Shown piece by piece: positions 8,765 through 17,384 of a DNA stretch of 38,771 nucleotides. Each line of letters opens with the position of its first letter. The stretch's first letter is position 1. The DNA is from Asticcacaulis biprosthecium C19. GTDB lineage: Bacteria > Pseudomonadota > Alphaproteobacteria > Caulobacterales > Caulobacteraceae. The stretch lies in contig NZ_GL883079.1 in assembly GCF_000204015.1 (NCBI RefSeq), positions 1-38,771 of the forward strand. The letters are read 5' to 3'. The notes under the pieces were generated by a model. It saw only the letters and a program-made list of their open reading frames with translations. It was not told where the DNA came from and made no database searches. The position numbers and the translations under genes are program-made.

Positions 8765-9133
8765 ATGATTCAGATGCAAACTAACCTGGAAGTTGCCGAC
8801 AATTCGGGCGCTCGCCGGGTCATGTGCATCAAGGTGCTGGGCGGCTCTAAGCGCCGCTACGCCTCGGTGGGCGACCTGATCGTCGTGTCGGTCAAGGAAG
8901 CCATCCCGCGCGGCCGTGTCAAGAAGGGCGACGTTCTGCGCGCCATCGTCGTACGCACGTCCAAGGATATCCAGCGCAAGGACGGTTCGGTGATCCGTTT
9001 CGACACCAACGCCGCTGTCATCGTCAACAAGTCGAGCGAGCCGATCGGCACGCGTATCTTCGGGCCTGTGCCGCGTGAACTGCGCGCCAAGAACCACATG
9101 AAGATCATCTCGCTGGCTCCGGAGGTCATCTAA
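8765..9133 (+). CDS. rplN: 50S ribosomal protein L14
   Basis: A 122-residue L14, the invariant family length. The opening [17 protein letters not shown], the V-L-G-G-S block and the end I-S-L-A-P-E-V-I are diagnostic. L14 lies at the subunit interface, forms bridges to 16S rRNA and is the binding site for the silencing factor RsfS. The TAA stop overlaps the ATG of rplX by one base. Confidence 0.99.
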   Translation: MIQMQTNLEVADNSGARRVMCIKVLGGSKRRYASVGDLIVVSVKEAIPRGRVKKGDVLRAIVVRTSKDIQRKDGSVIRFDTNAAVIVNKSSEPIGTRIFGPVPRELRAKNHMKIISLAPEVI

Positions 9134-9447
9134 TGGCTGCCAAGATCAAAAAGGGCGACTCGGTTGTCGTTCTGACCGGCAAGGACAAGGGCCGTCGCGG
9201 CACTGTCTCCAAGGTCCTCCCCGAGGATAACCGCGTGGTCGTCCAGGGCGTCAACATGGTTCAACGCCATACCCGTCCGTCGCAAGGCAATCCCAACGGC
9301 GGCATCATTAACAAGGAAGCGTCGCTGCACGTTTCCAACGTCGCCCACGTCGACGCCAACGGCAAGCCGACCCGCGTCGGTTTCAAGGTTGAAGGCGACA
9401 AAAAGGTGCGTTTCGCCAAGACGACGGGAGATGTCATCAATGGCTGA
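9133..9447 (+). CDS. rplX: 50S ribosomal protein L24
   Basis: A 104-residue L24 with the KOW motif at the start ([21 protein letters not shown]). It is one of the two initiators of large-subunit assembly. The end overlaps the rplE start by eight bases, in a different frame, so rplE translation is probably coupled to rplX termination. Confidence 0.99.
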   Translation: MAAKIKKGDSVVVLTGKDKGRRGTVSKVLPEDNRVVVQGVNMVQRHTRPSQGNPNGGIINKEASLHVSNVAHVDANGKPTRVGFKVEGDKKVRFAKTTGDVING

Positions 9448-10012
9448 TACTGAAACTCCAGAAACGGTTTATGTCCCGCGCGCCAAGCAGGTCTATCTCG
9501 ATACGATCCGCGCCGCGCTGAAGGAAGAGTTCGGTTATACGAACGAAATGCAGGTCCCCAAGCTCGACAAGATCGTCGTGAACATGGGGATCGGCGAAGC
9601 CACTGCGGACACCAAGAAGGTCAATTCGGCCATCAAGGACCTGGCGGCCATCACCGGCCAGAAGCCGGCTCCGACCCGCGCCCGTCAATCCATCGCCGGT
9701 TTCAAGCTGCGCGAAGGCATGGTGGTCGGCGCCAAGGTGACCCTGCGCAAGGACCGTATGTACGAGTTCCTGGACCGCCTGATCACCATCGCCTTGCCGC
9801 GCGTGAAGGACTTCCGTGGCCTGAACGGCAATTCGTTCGACGGTCGCGGCAACTACGCCATGGGTCTGCGCGAACACATCGTGTTCCCGGAGATCAACTA
9901 CGACCAGATCGACCAGATGTGGGGCATGGACATCGTCGTTTGCACCACGGCCACGAGTGACAAGGAAGCCAAGGCGCTTCTGAAGCACTTCCAGTTCCCG
10001 TTCACAGTGTAA
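9440..10012 (+). CDS. rplE: 50S ribosomal protein L5
   Basis: A 190-residue L5. The chosen ATG at 9440 is preceded by GGGAG at 9426-9430 and gives M-A-D-T-E-T-P-E; the frame is open further upstream but that part overlaps rplX. Diagnostic blocks are [25 protein letters not shown] and [12 protein letters not shown]5 binds 5S rRNA and contacts P-site tRNA and the head of the small subunit. Confidence 0.99.
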   Translation: MADTETPETVYVPRAKQVYLDTIRAALKEEFGYTNEMQVPKLDKIVVNMGIGEATADTKKVNSAIKDLAAITGQKPAPTRARQSIAGFKLREGMVVGAKVTLRKDRMYEFLDRLITIALPRVKDFRGLNGNSFDGRGNYAMGLREHIVFPEINYDQIDQMWGMDIVVCTTATSDKEAKALLKHFQFPFTV

Positions 10013-10032
10013 AGGACGGGTAGAGAGACACA

Positions 10033-10338
10033 ATGGCAAAGAAATCCGCTGTCAACCGCAACGAGATGGTCAAGAAGCTGGTGGCTCAATATGCCTCCAG
10101 GCGCGAAGCCCTCAAGGCCAAGGCTAATGATGAAACGCTGCCCCTCGAGGAGCGCTTCGAAGCCCGCCTGAAGCTGGCCAAGCTGCCGCGCAACTCGGCT
10201 GCCGTGCGCATTCGTAACCGCTGCGAAATCACCGGGCGCCCGCGCGCCTATTACCGCAAGATGCATATGAGCCGGATCGCGCTTCGGAAGCTGGGCAATG
10301 AAGGCCAGATTCCGGGCCTGACCAAGGCTAGCTGGTAA
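10033..10338 (+). CDS. rpsN: 30S ribosomal protein S14 (zinc-independent form)
   Basis: A 101-residue S14 of the long type. The C-terminal region around [11 protein letters not shown] holds a single Cys and lacks the two C-x-x-C pairs of the zinc-ribbon form, so it should not need zinc. S14 binds the 30S head close to S3 and S10. It stands between rplE and rpsH, as usual. Confidence 0.98.
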   Translation: MAKKSAVNRNEMVKKLVAQYASRREALKAKANDETLPLEERFEARLKLAKLPRNSAAVRIRNRCEITGRPRAYYRKMHMSRIALRKLGNEGQIPGLTKASW

Positions 10339-10353
10339 GGGGAGGGTATACAC

Positions 10354-10752
10354 ATGTTCGTCAACGATCCCCTCAGCGATATGATCGCCCGCATCAAGAA
10401 CGGCGCCATGCGCAGCCGCTCCAAGGTGCTGACCCCGGCCTCGAAGCTGCGTGCGCACGTCCTGGACGTGCTGCGCGACGAAGGCTACATCCGCGGCTAC
10501 GAAGTTCTGGAAACTCCCGGTGAGTTCCCACAGTTCGAAATCGAGCTGAAGTACTTCGACGGCCAACCGGTCATCGCGGAAATCGCCCGCGTGTCCAAGC
10601 CGGGCCGCCGCGTCTATTCGTCGATCAAGGACCTCAAGCCGATCAAGAACGGCCTGGGTATCTCGATCCTGTCGACGCCGAAGGGCGTCATGTCTGACAC
10701 AGCTGCCCGCGACGCAAACGTCGGTGGCGAAGTTCTCTGCCGCGTCTACTAA
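10354..10752 (+). CDS. rpsH: 30S ribosomal protein S8
   Basis: A 132-residue S8. It opens with [14 protein letters not shown] and closes with [13 protein letters not shown] and N-V-G-G-E-V-L-C, both diagnostic. S8 binds helix 21 of 16S rRNA and in Escherichia coli represses the spc operon by binding a mimic of that site near rplE; no such mimic was identified here by eye. Confidence 0.99.
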   Translation: MFVNDPLSDMIARIKNGAMRSRSKVLTPASKLRAHVLDVLRDEGYIRGYEVLETPGEFPQFEIELKYFDGQPVIAEIARVSKPGRRVYSSIKDLKPIKNGLGISILSTPKGVMSDTAARDANVGGEVLCRVY

Positions 10753-10791
10753 GACGCGTCGGCTGGACACTTAAGGCACAAAGGTAATATT

Positions 10792-11325
10792 ATGTCTCGT
10801 ATCGGCAAGAAGGCCATTACTGTCCCGGGCGGCGTGAACATCACGCTGTCGGGCCAGGATGTCGCCGTCAAGGGCCCCAAGGGCCAACTGTCCTGGAAGG
10901 TCGTCGAGGAAATCGAAGTCCGTCAGGAAGGCAATGTCCTGCACATCAGCCCGCGTGGTGAGACCCAGCGCCACAAGGCGATGTGGGGCCTGTCGCGCAC
11001 CCTGATCGCCAACATGGTCAAGGGCGTCACCGAGGGTTATGAAACGACCCTGGAAATGGTCGGCGTCGGTTACCGCGCTGCCATGAAGGGCGCGAACCTG
11101 TCGCTGCAGCTCGGCTTCTCGCACGATGTCGACATCGTGCCGCCGGAAGGCATCAAGTTCGAAGTGCCGAAGCAGACCGAAATCAAGATCATCGGTATCG
11201 ACAAGCAGGTCGTCGGTGAATTGGCCGCCAAGATCCGCAAGATCCGTCCGCCCGAGCCTTACAAGGGCAAGGGTGTCAAATACGCCGGCGAGAAGGTTCG
11301 CCGCAAGGAAGGCAAGAAGAAGTAA
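10792..11325 (+). CDS. rplF: 50S ribosomal protein L6
   Basis: A 177-residue L6, built of two repeated domains. Recognisable parts are M-S-R-I-G-K-K-A-I at the start, V-G-V-G-Y-R-A near residue 90 and [16 protein letters not shown] near the end. L6 lies near the GTPase-associated centre and is needed for late large-subunit assembly. A 39-base spacer separates it from rpsH. Confidence 0.99.
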   Translation: MSRIGKKAITVPGGVNITLSGQDVAVKGPKGQLSWKVVEEIEVRQEGNVLHISPRGETQRHKAMWGLSRTLIANMVKGVTEGYETTLEMVGVGYRAAMKGANLSLQLGFSHDVDIVPPEGIKFEVPKQTEIKIIGIDKQVVGELAAKIRKIRPPEPYKGKGVKYAGEKVRRKEGKKK

Positions 11326-11328
11326 GCC

Positions 11329-11682
11329 ATGGCCCTGTCTCCTCGTCAGCAGCTCGCGCGCCGTGCGGAACGCAACCGCACCCGCCTCAAGAAGCTCTCC
11401 AACGGCCGTCCGCGTCTGTCGGTCTTCCGTTCGGACAAGAACATCTACGCCCAGGTTATCGACGACGCCAGCGGCGTCACGATCGTCTCCGCTTCGTCGC
11501 TGGAAGGCGACCAGAAGCAGGGCAGCAACGCAGCGGCCGCGACCGAAGTCGGCAAGCTCGTTGCTCAGCGTGCTATCGAAAAGGGCGTCTCGGACGTCGT
11601 GTTCGATCGTGGCGGCTACATCTATCATGGTCGGGTGAAGGCGCTGGCGGAAGCCGCGCGTGAAGCCGGCCTCAACTTCTAA
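11329..11682 (+). CDS. rplR: 50S ribosomal protein L18
   Basis: A 117-residue L18 with [20 protein letters not shown] and the C-terminal [21 protein letters not shown] pattern. It binds 5S rRNA with L5 and anchors it to the large subunit. It begins three bases after rplF. Confidence 0.99.
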   Translation: MALSPRQQLARRAERNRTRLKKLSNGRPRLSVFRSDKNIYAQVIDDASGVTIVSASSLEGDQKQGSNAAAATEVGKLVAQRAIEKGVSDVVFDRGGYIYHGRVKALAEAAREAGLNF

Positions 11683-11692
11683 GGATATCCGA

Positions 11693-12268
11693 ATGGCCCG
11701 TCCCAGCGATAACCGCGGCGACCGTCGCGACCGTACCGAGGAGCCCTCGGAGTTTGTCGAGAAGCTCGTCGCCATCAACCGTGTTGCTGCCACCGTCAAG
11801 GGTGGTCGCCGCTTCTCGTTCGCCGCTCTGATGGTCGTCGGCGACCAGAAGGGTCGCGTCGGCTACGGTCACGGTAAGGCCCGTGAAGTGCCGGAAGCGA
11901 TCCGCAAGGCAACCGAAGAAGCCAAGAAGTCGTTGATCCGCGTTCCGCTTCGTGAATCGCGCACCCTGCACCACGACGGCTACGGCCGTTGGGGCGCCGG
12001 CAAGATCCAGATGCGTGCGGCCCCTCCGGGTACCGGCGTCATCGCTGGCGGTCCGATGCGTGCCGTGCTCGAAACCCTTGGCGTCTCGGACGTTGTGGGT
12101 AAGTCGATCGGTTCCTCGAACCCTTACAACATGGTGCGTGCGACGTTCGAAGCGCTGAAGGTTCAGTCTTCGCCGCGTCAGATCGCGTCCAAGCGTGGCA
12201 AGAAGGTCGCCGACCTGCTGCAACGCCGTAACGATGGCGCTTCGTCGCCTGAAGCTATGGAGGGCTAA
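11693..12268 (+). CDS. rpsE: 30S ribosomal protein S5 with a charged N-terminal extension
   Basis: A 191-residue S5. The start at 11693, 10 bases after rplR and preceded by AAGGA, is preferred over an upstream start that would overlap rplR. The S5 core is clear: [30 protein letters not shown], and the C-terminal A-G-G-P-M-R-A-V. S5 lies at the mRNA entry site and affects decoding fidelity. The first 20 residues are Arg/Asp-rich ([12 protein letters not shown]) and resemble the tail of S3. Confidence 0.99.
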   Translation: MARPSDNRGDRRDRTEEPSEFVEKLVAINRVAATVKGGRRFSFAALMVVGDQKGRVGYGHGKAREVPEAIRKATEEAKKSLIRVPLRESRTLHHDGYGRWGAGKIQMRAAPPGTGVIAGGPMRAVLETLGVSDVVGKSIGSSNPYNMVRATFEALKVQSSPRQIASKRGKKVADLLQRRNDGASSPEAMEG

Positions 12269-12271
12269 GTC

Positions 12272-12463
12272 ATGTCAGAGAAGAATGGGGCCACGATCAA
12301 GGTAAAGCAGACCGGTTCGCCGATTCGCCGCACCAAGGACCAGCGCGCTACGCTCGCTGGCCTGGGTTTGAACAAGGTGGGTCGCGTTTCCGAGCTGGAA
12401 GACACCCCTTCGGTTCGCGGTATGATCGCCAAGGTCCAACACATGGTGGAAGTGATCTCGTAA
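12272..12463 (+). CDS. rpmD: 50S ribosomal protein L30
   Basis: A 63-residue L30, with [12 protein letters not shown] and [11 protein letters not shown], both family signatures. It is a small protein on the surface of the large subunit close to domain II of 23S rRNA and 5S rRNA. A perfect intrinsic terminator follows 26 bases after its stop, so some transcripts from the S10 promoter should end here. Confidence 0.99.
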   Translation: MSEKNGATIKVKQTGSPIRRTKDQRATLAGLGLNKVGRVSELEDTPSVRGMIAKVQHMVEVIS

Positions 12464-12489
12464 TCGTCAGATTACATATCGAAATACAG

Positions 12490-12526
12490 ATCGAGGCGCA
12501 GTTATCTGCGCCTCGATTTGACTTTT
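12490..12526 (+). terminator. Perfect intrinsic terminator between rpmD and rplO
   Basis: A 12-bp perfect stem (ATCGAGGCGCAG, 12490-12501, with CTGCGCCTCGAT, 12506-12517) closes a TTAT loop and is followed by TTGACTTTT. A second GC hairpin, GGCGGC-ATA-GCCGCC, follows at 12536-12550. This divides the ribosomal cluster into two transcriptional parts unless read-through is high. Confidence 0.85.
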
Positions 12527-12639
12527 AGAGAATTTGGCGGCATAGCCGCCACACGTTTTAAGCCGAGTAGGGCACTGCCCTGCGTATATAGCCCTAAAGC
12601 AGCGAAGCGGCAGGGCATACAAAATGGAGATTTAGGCAC

Positions 12640-13119
12640 ATGACCAAGCTGAACGAAATTCGCGACAACGAAGGCGCCACCAAGAACCGCATGCGTGTCG
12701 GCCGCGGCCCGGGTTCGGGCAAAGGCAAGACCGCCGGCCGCGGTGTCAAGGGCCAGAAGTCGCGTACCGGCGTCAGCCTGTTGGGCTTCGAAGGCGGCCA
12801 GATGCCGCTGTACATGCGTATGCCTAAGCGCGGTTTCAACAATCCGTTCGCCCTCAAGCTGGCTGAAGTCAACCTGTGGCGTCTGCAGGACGCGGTTGAC
12901 GCGGGCAAGCTCGACGCTTCGGCGGTTATCGATGGTGCTGCCCTGGTGGCCGCCGGCGTCATCCGCCGTGAGTTGGACGGTGTCCGTGTGCTTGGCGAAG
13001 GCAGTCTTACGGCCAAGCTGACGCTGACCGTGTGGTCGGCATCCGCCTCGGCGGTCAAGGCCGTCGAAGCGGCTGGCGGTACCCTGACCCAGAAGCGTCC
13101 GGCCAAGACCGAAGCCTAA
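12640..13119 (+). CDS. rplO: 50S ribosomal protein L15
   Basis: A 159-residue L15. The Gly/Lys/Arg-rich N-terminal extension that threads into 23S rRNA is typical ([17 protein letters not shown]), followed by [13 protein letters not shown]15 is a late-assembly protein. A 176-base gap with terminator hairpins precedes it, so it probably has its own promoter; a TATATA at 12585-12590 is a possible -10, but no good -35 was seen at the right distance. Confidence 0.99.
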   Translation: MTKLNEIRDNEGATKNRMRVGRGPGSGKGKTAGRGVKGQKSRTGVSLLGFEGGQMPLYMRMPKRGFNNPFALKLAEVNLWRLQDAVDAGKLDASAVIDGAALVAAGVIRRELDGVRVLGEGSLTAKLTLTVWSASASAVKAVEAAGGTLTQKRPAKTEA

Positions 13120-13120
13120 G

Positions 13121-13149
13121 TTGACCTTTCACTAAGCCTACCCCATATG
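13121..13149 (+). promoter_or_regulatory. Candidate promoter upstream of secY
   Basis: TTGACC (13121-13126) and CATATG (13144-13149) lie 17 bases apart, directly after the rplO stop. The spacing and both hexamers closely match the rpsJ promoter candidate at 3302-3330. The -10 falls inside a palindrome (CCCATATGGG). Function is inferred. Confidence 0.4.
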
Positions 13150-13236
13150 GGCTGAGGGCGGTTGGAAGGTCGCGGATTCGCGCATTCGGCTGTCCTCTCC
13201 CATTTTGGTTAAGACTTCCCGGGTTTTGAGGACTTT

Positions 13237-14613
13237 ATGGCATCTGCTGCTGAACAACTTGCGGCCAATATGAATTTCGGGGCCTTTGCCAAGGCCACGG
13301 ATCTGCACAAGCGGCTTCTCTTCACGCTGGGCGCACTGATCGTCTACCGGCTTGGTACCTATGTGCCGCTGCCCGGTATTGACATGGTCGCCTTTTCCCA
13401 GGCCTTCCAGAACAATTCGCAAGGCATCTTCGGGATGATGAATATGTTCGCCGGCGGTGCCGTCGAACGTATGGCCGTGTTTGCCCTGAACCTGATGCCC
13501 TATATATCGGCCTCGATCATTGTCCAGCTTATGGGCTCGGTCTACGGCCCGTGGGAAAAGCTGCGAAAAGAGGGGGGCGAAGCCGGCCGCAAGCAGCTCA
13601 ACCAATATACCCGCTACCTGACGGTTGTCCTGGGTCTGGTTCAATCCTTCTTCATCGCTACCGGTATGCAAACCGGCGGCATGGCGCTGCATCCCGGTCC
13701 GCTGTTCATCATCTCGACCTGTATTACCCTGACGTCGGGCACGCTGTTCCTGATGTGGCTGGGTGAACAGATTACCGCCCGCGGGATCGGCAACGGTTCG
13801 TCGATGATCATCTTTGCCGGTATCGTCGCGGTCCTCCCGCGTACTGTTGGAACTCTGCTGAACATGGGCTCTACCGGGGACCTTCAGGCGCCTGTCCTGG
13901 TCGGCATCTTGTTGCTGCTGCTGGCCTGTATCGTCTTTATCGTGTTCATGGAACGCTCCCAGCGCCGTCTGAGGGTGCAGTACCCCAAGCGCCAGGTGGG
14001 CAACCGTATTGTTGGCGGCGAAAGCTCTTTCATGCCGCTGAAGGTCAATACGGCCGGGGTTATCCCGCCGATCTTCGCGTCGTCTCTGCTGTTGATGCCG
14101 ACCTCCGTTGCGACCTTCCTGAACCAGAACAATGCCGCCGACCAGCCGGAATGGATGCGGATCATCGGCCAGGTCGCCGGGACTCTGACGCACGGCAACT
14201 GGATGTTCACGCTGCTCTATGCCGTGTTGATCATCTTCTTCTGCTTCCTCTACACGTCCCTGGTGTTCAATCCGGATGAGACGGCGGAAAACCTGCGCAA
14301 GTATGGCGGCTTCCTACCGGGCATTCGGCCGGGTAAGCGGACGGCCGAATACCTCGACCACGTCCTGACGCGAATCACCGTCATTGGCGCGGCCTACATC
14401 ACCATTGTCTGTCTGTTGCCGGAGTTCCTGATTTCCAGCCTGGGTAACGCCTTCTATTTCGGCGGGACATCCATCCTGATCGTGGTCACGGTCACTATGG
14501 ACACCGTGGCACAGATTCAGTCGCACTTGCTGGCGCACCAGTATGACGGCTTGATCAAGAAGTCGAAGCTGAAAACGGGTAGCAAGGCGCCCGTACGGGG
14601 AGCACTGCGATGA
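13237..14613 (+). CDS. secY: Preprotein translocase subunit SecY
   Basis: A 458-residue integral membrane protein with about ten transmembrane helices, the pore subunit of the SecYEG channel that exports unfolded proteins and inserts membrane proteins. Diagnostic features are L-G-T-Y-V-P-L-P-G-I near residues 44-53, the G-N-G-S-S-M-I-I-F block, the cytoplasmic R-R-L-R-V-Q-Y-P-K-R loop that contacts ribosome and SecA, and N-P-D-E-T-A-E-N-L-R-K-Y-G-G. Start is supported by GAGGA just before the ATG. Its TGA overlaps the adk ATG by four bases, indicating coupled translation. Confidence 0.99.
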   Translation: MASAAEQLAANMNFGAFAKATDLHKRLLFTLGALIVYRLGTYVPLPGIDMVAFSQAFQNNSQGIFGMMNMFAGGAVERMAVFALNLMPYISASIIVQLMGSVYGPWEKLRKEGGEAGRKQLNQYTRYLTVVLGLVQSFFIATGMQTGGMALHPGPLFIISTCITLTSGTLFLMWLGEQITARGIGNGSSMIIFAGIVAVLPRTVGTLLNMGSTGDLQAPVLVGILLLLLACIVFIVFMERSQRRLRVQYPKRQVGNRIVGGESSFMPLKVNTAGVIPPIFASSLLLMPTSVATFLNQNNAADQPEWMRIIGQVAGTLTHGNWMFTLLYAVLIIFFCFLYTSLVFNPDETAENLRKYGGFLPGIRPGKRTAEYLDHVLTRITVIGAAYITIVCLLPEFLISSLGNAFYFGGTSILIVVTVTMDTVAQIQSHLLAHQYDGLIKKSKLKTGSKAPVRGALR

Positions 14614-15194
14614 ATATCATCCTGTTCGGACCGCCGGCGGCGGGGAAGGGGACCCAGGCCAAGCGGCTGGTCGCGACACGTGGCATGGTTCAGCTCTCGA
14701 CGGGCGACATGCTGCGGGCGGCGATTGCCTCCGGCTCCGAACTGGGAACACGCGTCAAGACGATCATGGATACCGGCGGTCTGGTTTCGGACGCCATCGT
14801 GATCGATCTGATCAAGGAAAACCTGCCGCGGGCTGAAGCCGCTGGCGGCGCCATCTTTGACGGTTTCCCGCGTACGGTGGCCCAGGCCGAGGCGCTTGAC
14901 GCCATGCTGGGCGGCCGTGGTGCCCGCATCGACAAGGTCGTCCGCCTCAAGGTGGACGAACAAGGGCTTATCGAACGTATCGCGACGCGCTTCCAGCAGG
15001 AAGGCCGCGCCGATGACAACCCCGAATCCTACAAGGTGCGCCTGGCGGCCTACAACGCCCAGACGGCACCGCTGCTGCCCTATTATGCGGCGCAGGGCAA
15101 GCTGTATGAGATCGACGGCATGGGTGCCGTGGACGACATCGCGGCCCGTGTCGAAGAGGTGCTGGGCAAGAATGAATCCGCCACTACCGTCTAG
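14610..15194 (+). CDS. adk: Adenylate kinase (short-LID type)
   Basis: A 194-residue enzyme that interconverts ATP plus AMP with two ADP in the cytoplasm. The P-loop is G-P-P-A-A-G-K-G-T-Q at about residues 7-16 (most relatives have G-P-P-G-A-G-K-G-T), the AMP-binding region follows, and F-D-G-F-P-R-T appears at about 84-90. The LID is short: R-A-D-D-N-P-E replaces the long beta-domain of the Escherichia coli enzyme, as in many alphaproteobacteria. It overlaps secY by four bases, and a gap of about 240 bases with a strong promoter separates it from rpsM. Confidence 0.98.
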   Translation: MNIILFGPPAAGKGTQAKRLVATRGMVQLSTGDMLRAAIASGSELGTRVKTIMDTGGLVSDAIVIDLIKENLPRAEAAGGAIFDGFPRTVAQAEALDAMLGGRGARIDKVVRLKVDEQGLIERIATRFQQEGRADDNPESYKVRLAAYNAQTAPLLPYYAAQGKLYEIDGMGAVDDIAARVEEVLGKNESATTV

Positions 15195-15279
15195 GTTTTG
15201 GCAACGACGTTTCCGGTCTTTCGCGGGGCTGGACAGTAAGACCGTAAAAAATGACTTGATTTTTTTGCGGATTAACCCA

Positions 15280-15307
15280 TTGACGGGAGCGAAAACCCTT
15301 CTATAAG
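15280..15307 (+). promoter_or_regulatory. Strong candidate promoter of the rpsM-rpsK-rpoA segment
   Basis: TTGACG (15280-15285) and TATAAG (15302-15307) with a 16-base spacer form the best sigma-70 promoter in the window. A/T tracts at 15246-15266, roughly 15-35 bases upstream of the -35, could act as an UP element. The leader to the rpsM GTG would be about 118 bases. Confidence 0.7.
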
Positions 15308-15398
15308 GGCAGGCTTCCGCGAAATGACGCGTATGCGCCTTGAACCGGCCGGACGGCAGGATCAGGGAGGCTTACGTGTCGTCTTTTCGTTTTACAGG

Positions 15399-15423
15399 TG
15401 CGCCAAACGGCGCATTTCAGGAG
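15399..15423 (+). promoter_or_regulatory. Hairpin adjoining the rpsM ribosome-binding site
   Basis: TGCGCC (15399-15404) and GGCGCA (15409-15414) form a 6-bp stem with an AAAC loop, ending five bases before the AGGAG Shine-Dalgarno (15419-15423) of the GTG start at 15432. It fixes the start and could be an accessory site for translational control. Confidence 0.5.
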
Positions 15424-15431
15424 ATTACCTC

Positions 15432-15800
15432 GTGGCCCGTATTGCTGGTGTCAACATACCGACCAACAAGCGCGTGATCATCGCGCTTCAATATATCCAT
15501 GGCATCGGCCCCAAGAAGGCCGAAGAGATCGTGCAGAAGGTTGGCATCGAAGACGCCCGCCGCGTCAACCAGCTGTCGGACGCTGAAGTGCTGCAGATCC
15601 GTGAAACCATCGACCGTGACTATACGGTTGAAGGGGATCTGCGCCGTGAAGTTTCGATGAACATCAAGCGCCTGATGGACCTGGCCTGCTACCGCGGCCT
15701 GCGTCACCGTAAGGGGCTGCCGGTCCGCGGTCAGCGCACCCACACAAATGCCCGCACGCGCAAGGGCCCGGCGAAGCCCATCGCCGGCAAGAAGAAGTAA
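15432..15800 (+). CDS. rpsM: 30S ribosomal protein S13
   Basis: A 122-residue S13 starting at a GTG eight bases after AGGAG. The frame is open upstream (ATG at 15324) but that stretch has no S13 similarity, and the GTG gives the canonical opening A-R-I-A-G-V-N-I-P. Other signatures are [10 protein letters not shown] and the basic end [16 protein letters not shown]13 lies in the 30S head, contacts P-site tRNA and bridges to the large subunit. It heads the alpha-type operon behind its own promoter. Confidence 0.99.
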   Translation: MARIAGVNIPTNKRVIIALQYIHGIGPKKAEEIVQKVGIEDARRVNQLSDAEVLQIRETIDRDYTVEGDLRREVSMNIKRLMDLACYRGLRHRKGLPVRGQRTHTNARTRKGPAKPIAGKKK

Positions 15801-15810
15801 GGATTAGCCC

Positions 15811-16200
15811 ATGGCCAAGGACACTTCCCGCGTTAAAAAGCGCGAACGCAAAAACATCACTTCGGGCGTGGCGCATGTCAATGCCTCGTTCAACAACACC
15901 ATGATCACGATCACCGACGCGCAAGGTAATGCCGTGTCGTGGTCGTCGGCCGGTGCCATGGGCTTCAAGGGTTCGCGCAAGTCGACCCCGTACGCCGCCC
16001 AGGTAGCTGCCGAAGACGCTGGCAAGAAGGCCATCGAACATGGTGTCAAGACGCTGGAAGTCAGCGTTGCCGGTCCGGGTTCGGGCCGTGAATCGGCTCT
16101 GCGCGCCCTGCAGGCGGTGGGCTTCACGATCACGACCATCCGTGACGTGACGCCGATCCCGCACAATGGCTGCCGTCCGCCGAAGCGTCGTCGCGTTTAA
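15811..16200 (+). CDS. rpsK: 30S ribosomal protein S11
   Basis: A 129-residue S11 with [15 protein letters not shown], the [14 protein letters not shown] block and the invariant end [11 protein letters not shown]11 lies on the platform near the mRNA exit channel and the Shine-Dalgarno helix. In Escherichia coli rpsD (S4) comes next; here rpoA follows directly after an 83-base spacer, the usual alphaproteobacterial order. Confidence 0.99.
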   Translation: MAKDTSRVKKRERKNITSGVAHVNASFNNTMITITDAQGNAVSWSSAGAMGFKGSRKSTPYAAQVAAEDAGKKAIEHGVKTLEVSVAGPGSGRESALRALQAVGFTITTIRDVTPIPHNGCRPPKRRRV

Positions 16201-16219
16201 TTCTCCTACCCAATTTTTC

Positions 16220-16258
16220 GTCGCTCCGCTGAGGCTTCCAGCCTAAAAGCGGGGCGAC
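16220..16258 (+). promoter_or_regulatory. Long two-part hairpin between rpsK and rpoA
   Basis: An 11-bp outer stem with one G-T pair (16220-16230 with 16248-16258) encloses a 5-bp inner stem AGGCT-TCC-AGCCT (16232-16244). A weak T-rich tract (ATTTCCTGTTCTT) follows. It could be a partial terminator lowering rpoA expression relative to the ribosomal genes, or an RNA processing site. Confidence 0.5.
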
Positions 16259-16283
16259 ATTTCCTGTTCTTAAAGGGACGTCA

Positions 16284-17300
16284 ATGATCGAAAGAAACTG
16301 GCAACAGCTTATTCGTCCCGAGAAGCCACAAGTCGAAGCCGGCACCGATGCTTCGCGCAAGATGCGTCTTGTCGCGGAACCTCTGGAGCGTGGTTTTGGC
16401 GTGACCCTCGGCAACGCGCTGCGTCGCGTCCTCCTGTCGTCGCTGCAAGGCGCGGCCGTCACCTCCGTCCAGATCGACGGCGTGGTGCACGAATTCTCCT
16501 CCATCGAAGGCGTCCGTGAGGACGTTGTCGACATCATCCTGAACATCAAGCAACTGGCCCTGCGCATGCACGCGGAAGGTCCGAAGCGCATGGTGCTGCG
16601 TGCCTCCGGTGCCGGCCCGGTGACCGCCGGTCAGATCGATGTTCCCGCCGATATCGAAGTGCTGAACCCGGATCACGTGATCTGCACCCTGGACGAAGGC
16701 GCTTCGGTGCGCATGGAGTTCACGGTTCAGAACGGCAAGGGCTATGTCGCGGCCGACCGTCTGCGTCCGGAAGATGCGCCCATCGGCCTGATCGCCGTTG
16801 ACGCGCTCTATTCGCCGGTCAAAAAGGTGGCTTACCGCGTCGAGCCGACCCGTCAGGGTCAATCGCTCGACTACGACAAGCTGATCCTGGACGTCGAAAC
16901 CAACGCTGCCGTCACCCCGGTCGACGCTGTCGCCTTCGCTGCCCGCATCCTGCAGGACCAACTGCAGATTTTCATCACCTTCGAAGAGCCGAAGGCGCCG
17001 GTCGTGGAAGAGGGCAAGCCCGAGTTGCCGTTCAACCCGGCCCTGCTCAAGAAGGTCGACGAACTGGAACTGTCGGTCCGTTCGGCCAACTGCCTGAAGA
17101 ACGACAACATCGTCTATATCGGCGATCTGATCCTGAAGACCGAGAGCGAAATGCTTCGTACGCCGAACTTCGGCCGCAAGTCGCTCAACGAAATCAAGGA
17201 AGTCCTGGCCTCGATGAACCTGTCGCTGGGGATGGATATCCCGAACTGGCCGCCGGAGAACGTCGAAGATCTAGCCAAAAAGTTCGAAGACCAGATTTAA
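16284..17300 (+). CDS. rpoA: DNA-directed RNA polymerase subunit alpha
   Basis: A 338-residue alpha subunit. The N-terminal dimerisation domain carries the family motifs [20 protein letters not shown] (about residues 37-56) and the C-terminal domain has [14 protein letters not shown] near 270 and [10 protein letters not shown] near 300, which bind UP elements and activators. The dimer nucleates RNA polymerase assembly. A terminator follows 25 bases after the stop. Confidence 0.99.
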   Translation: MIERNWQQLIRPEKPQVEAGTDASRKMRLVAEPLERGFGVTLGNALRRVLLSSLQGAAVTSVQIDGVVHEFSSIEGVREDVVDIILNIKQLALRMHAEGPKRMVLRASGAGPVTAGQIDVPADIEVLNPDHVICTLDEGASVRMEFTVQNGKGYVAADRLRPEDAPIGLIAVDALYSPVKKVAYRVEPTRQGQSLDYDKLILDVETNAAVTPVDAVAFAARILQDQLQIFITFEEPKAPVVEEGKPELPFNPALLKKVDELELSVRSANCLKNDNIVYIGDLILKTESEMLRTPNFGRKSLNEIKEVLASMNLSLGMDIPNWPPENVEDLAKKFEDQI

Positions 17301-17324
17301 GATCTGTCTACAACCTTTTGAGAG

Positions 17325-17360
17325 AGCCGGATGGGGTAACCCTTCCGGCTTTCCCTTTTT
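17325..17360 (+). terminator. Intrinsic terminator after rpoA
   Basis: AGCCGGA (17325-17331) pairs with TCCGGCT (17344-17350), extended by a G/C pair or two across a mismatch, and TTCCCTTTTT follows. It separates rpoA from rplQ, which often share a transcript in other bacteria. Confidence 0.75.
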
Positions 17361-17363
17361 ATA

Positions 17364-17384
17364 GGAGCGGTGTTTTGCCGCTCC
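17364..17384 (+). promoter_or_regulatory. Hairpin in the rplQ leader
   Basis: GGAGCGG (17364-17370) and CCGCTCC (17378-17384) form a perfect 7-bp stem with a seven-base loop, immediately after the rpoA terminator. No T-run follows. The rest of the spacer to 17544 holds GC-rich inverted repeats (for example GGGGCC-GT-CGGCCC near 17453-17466) but no convincing promoter. Confidence 0.4.

Noticed and set aside
10771-11799. 342-codon open frame on the minus strand
   Set aside because: Antisense to rplF, rplR and rpsE; a shadow of highly biased genes.
15246-15266. Terminator after adk from the A6/T7 tracts
   Set aside because: The stem would be made only of A-T pairs; the tracts are better explained as an UP element for the promoter at 15280.
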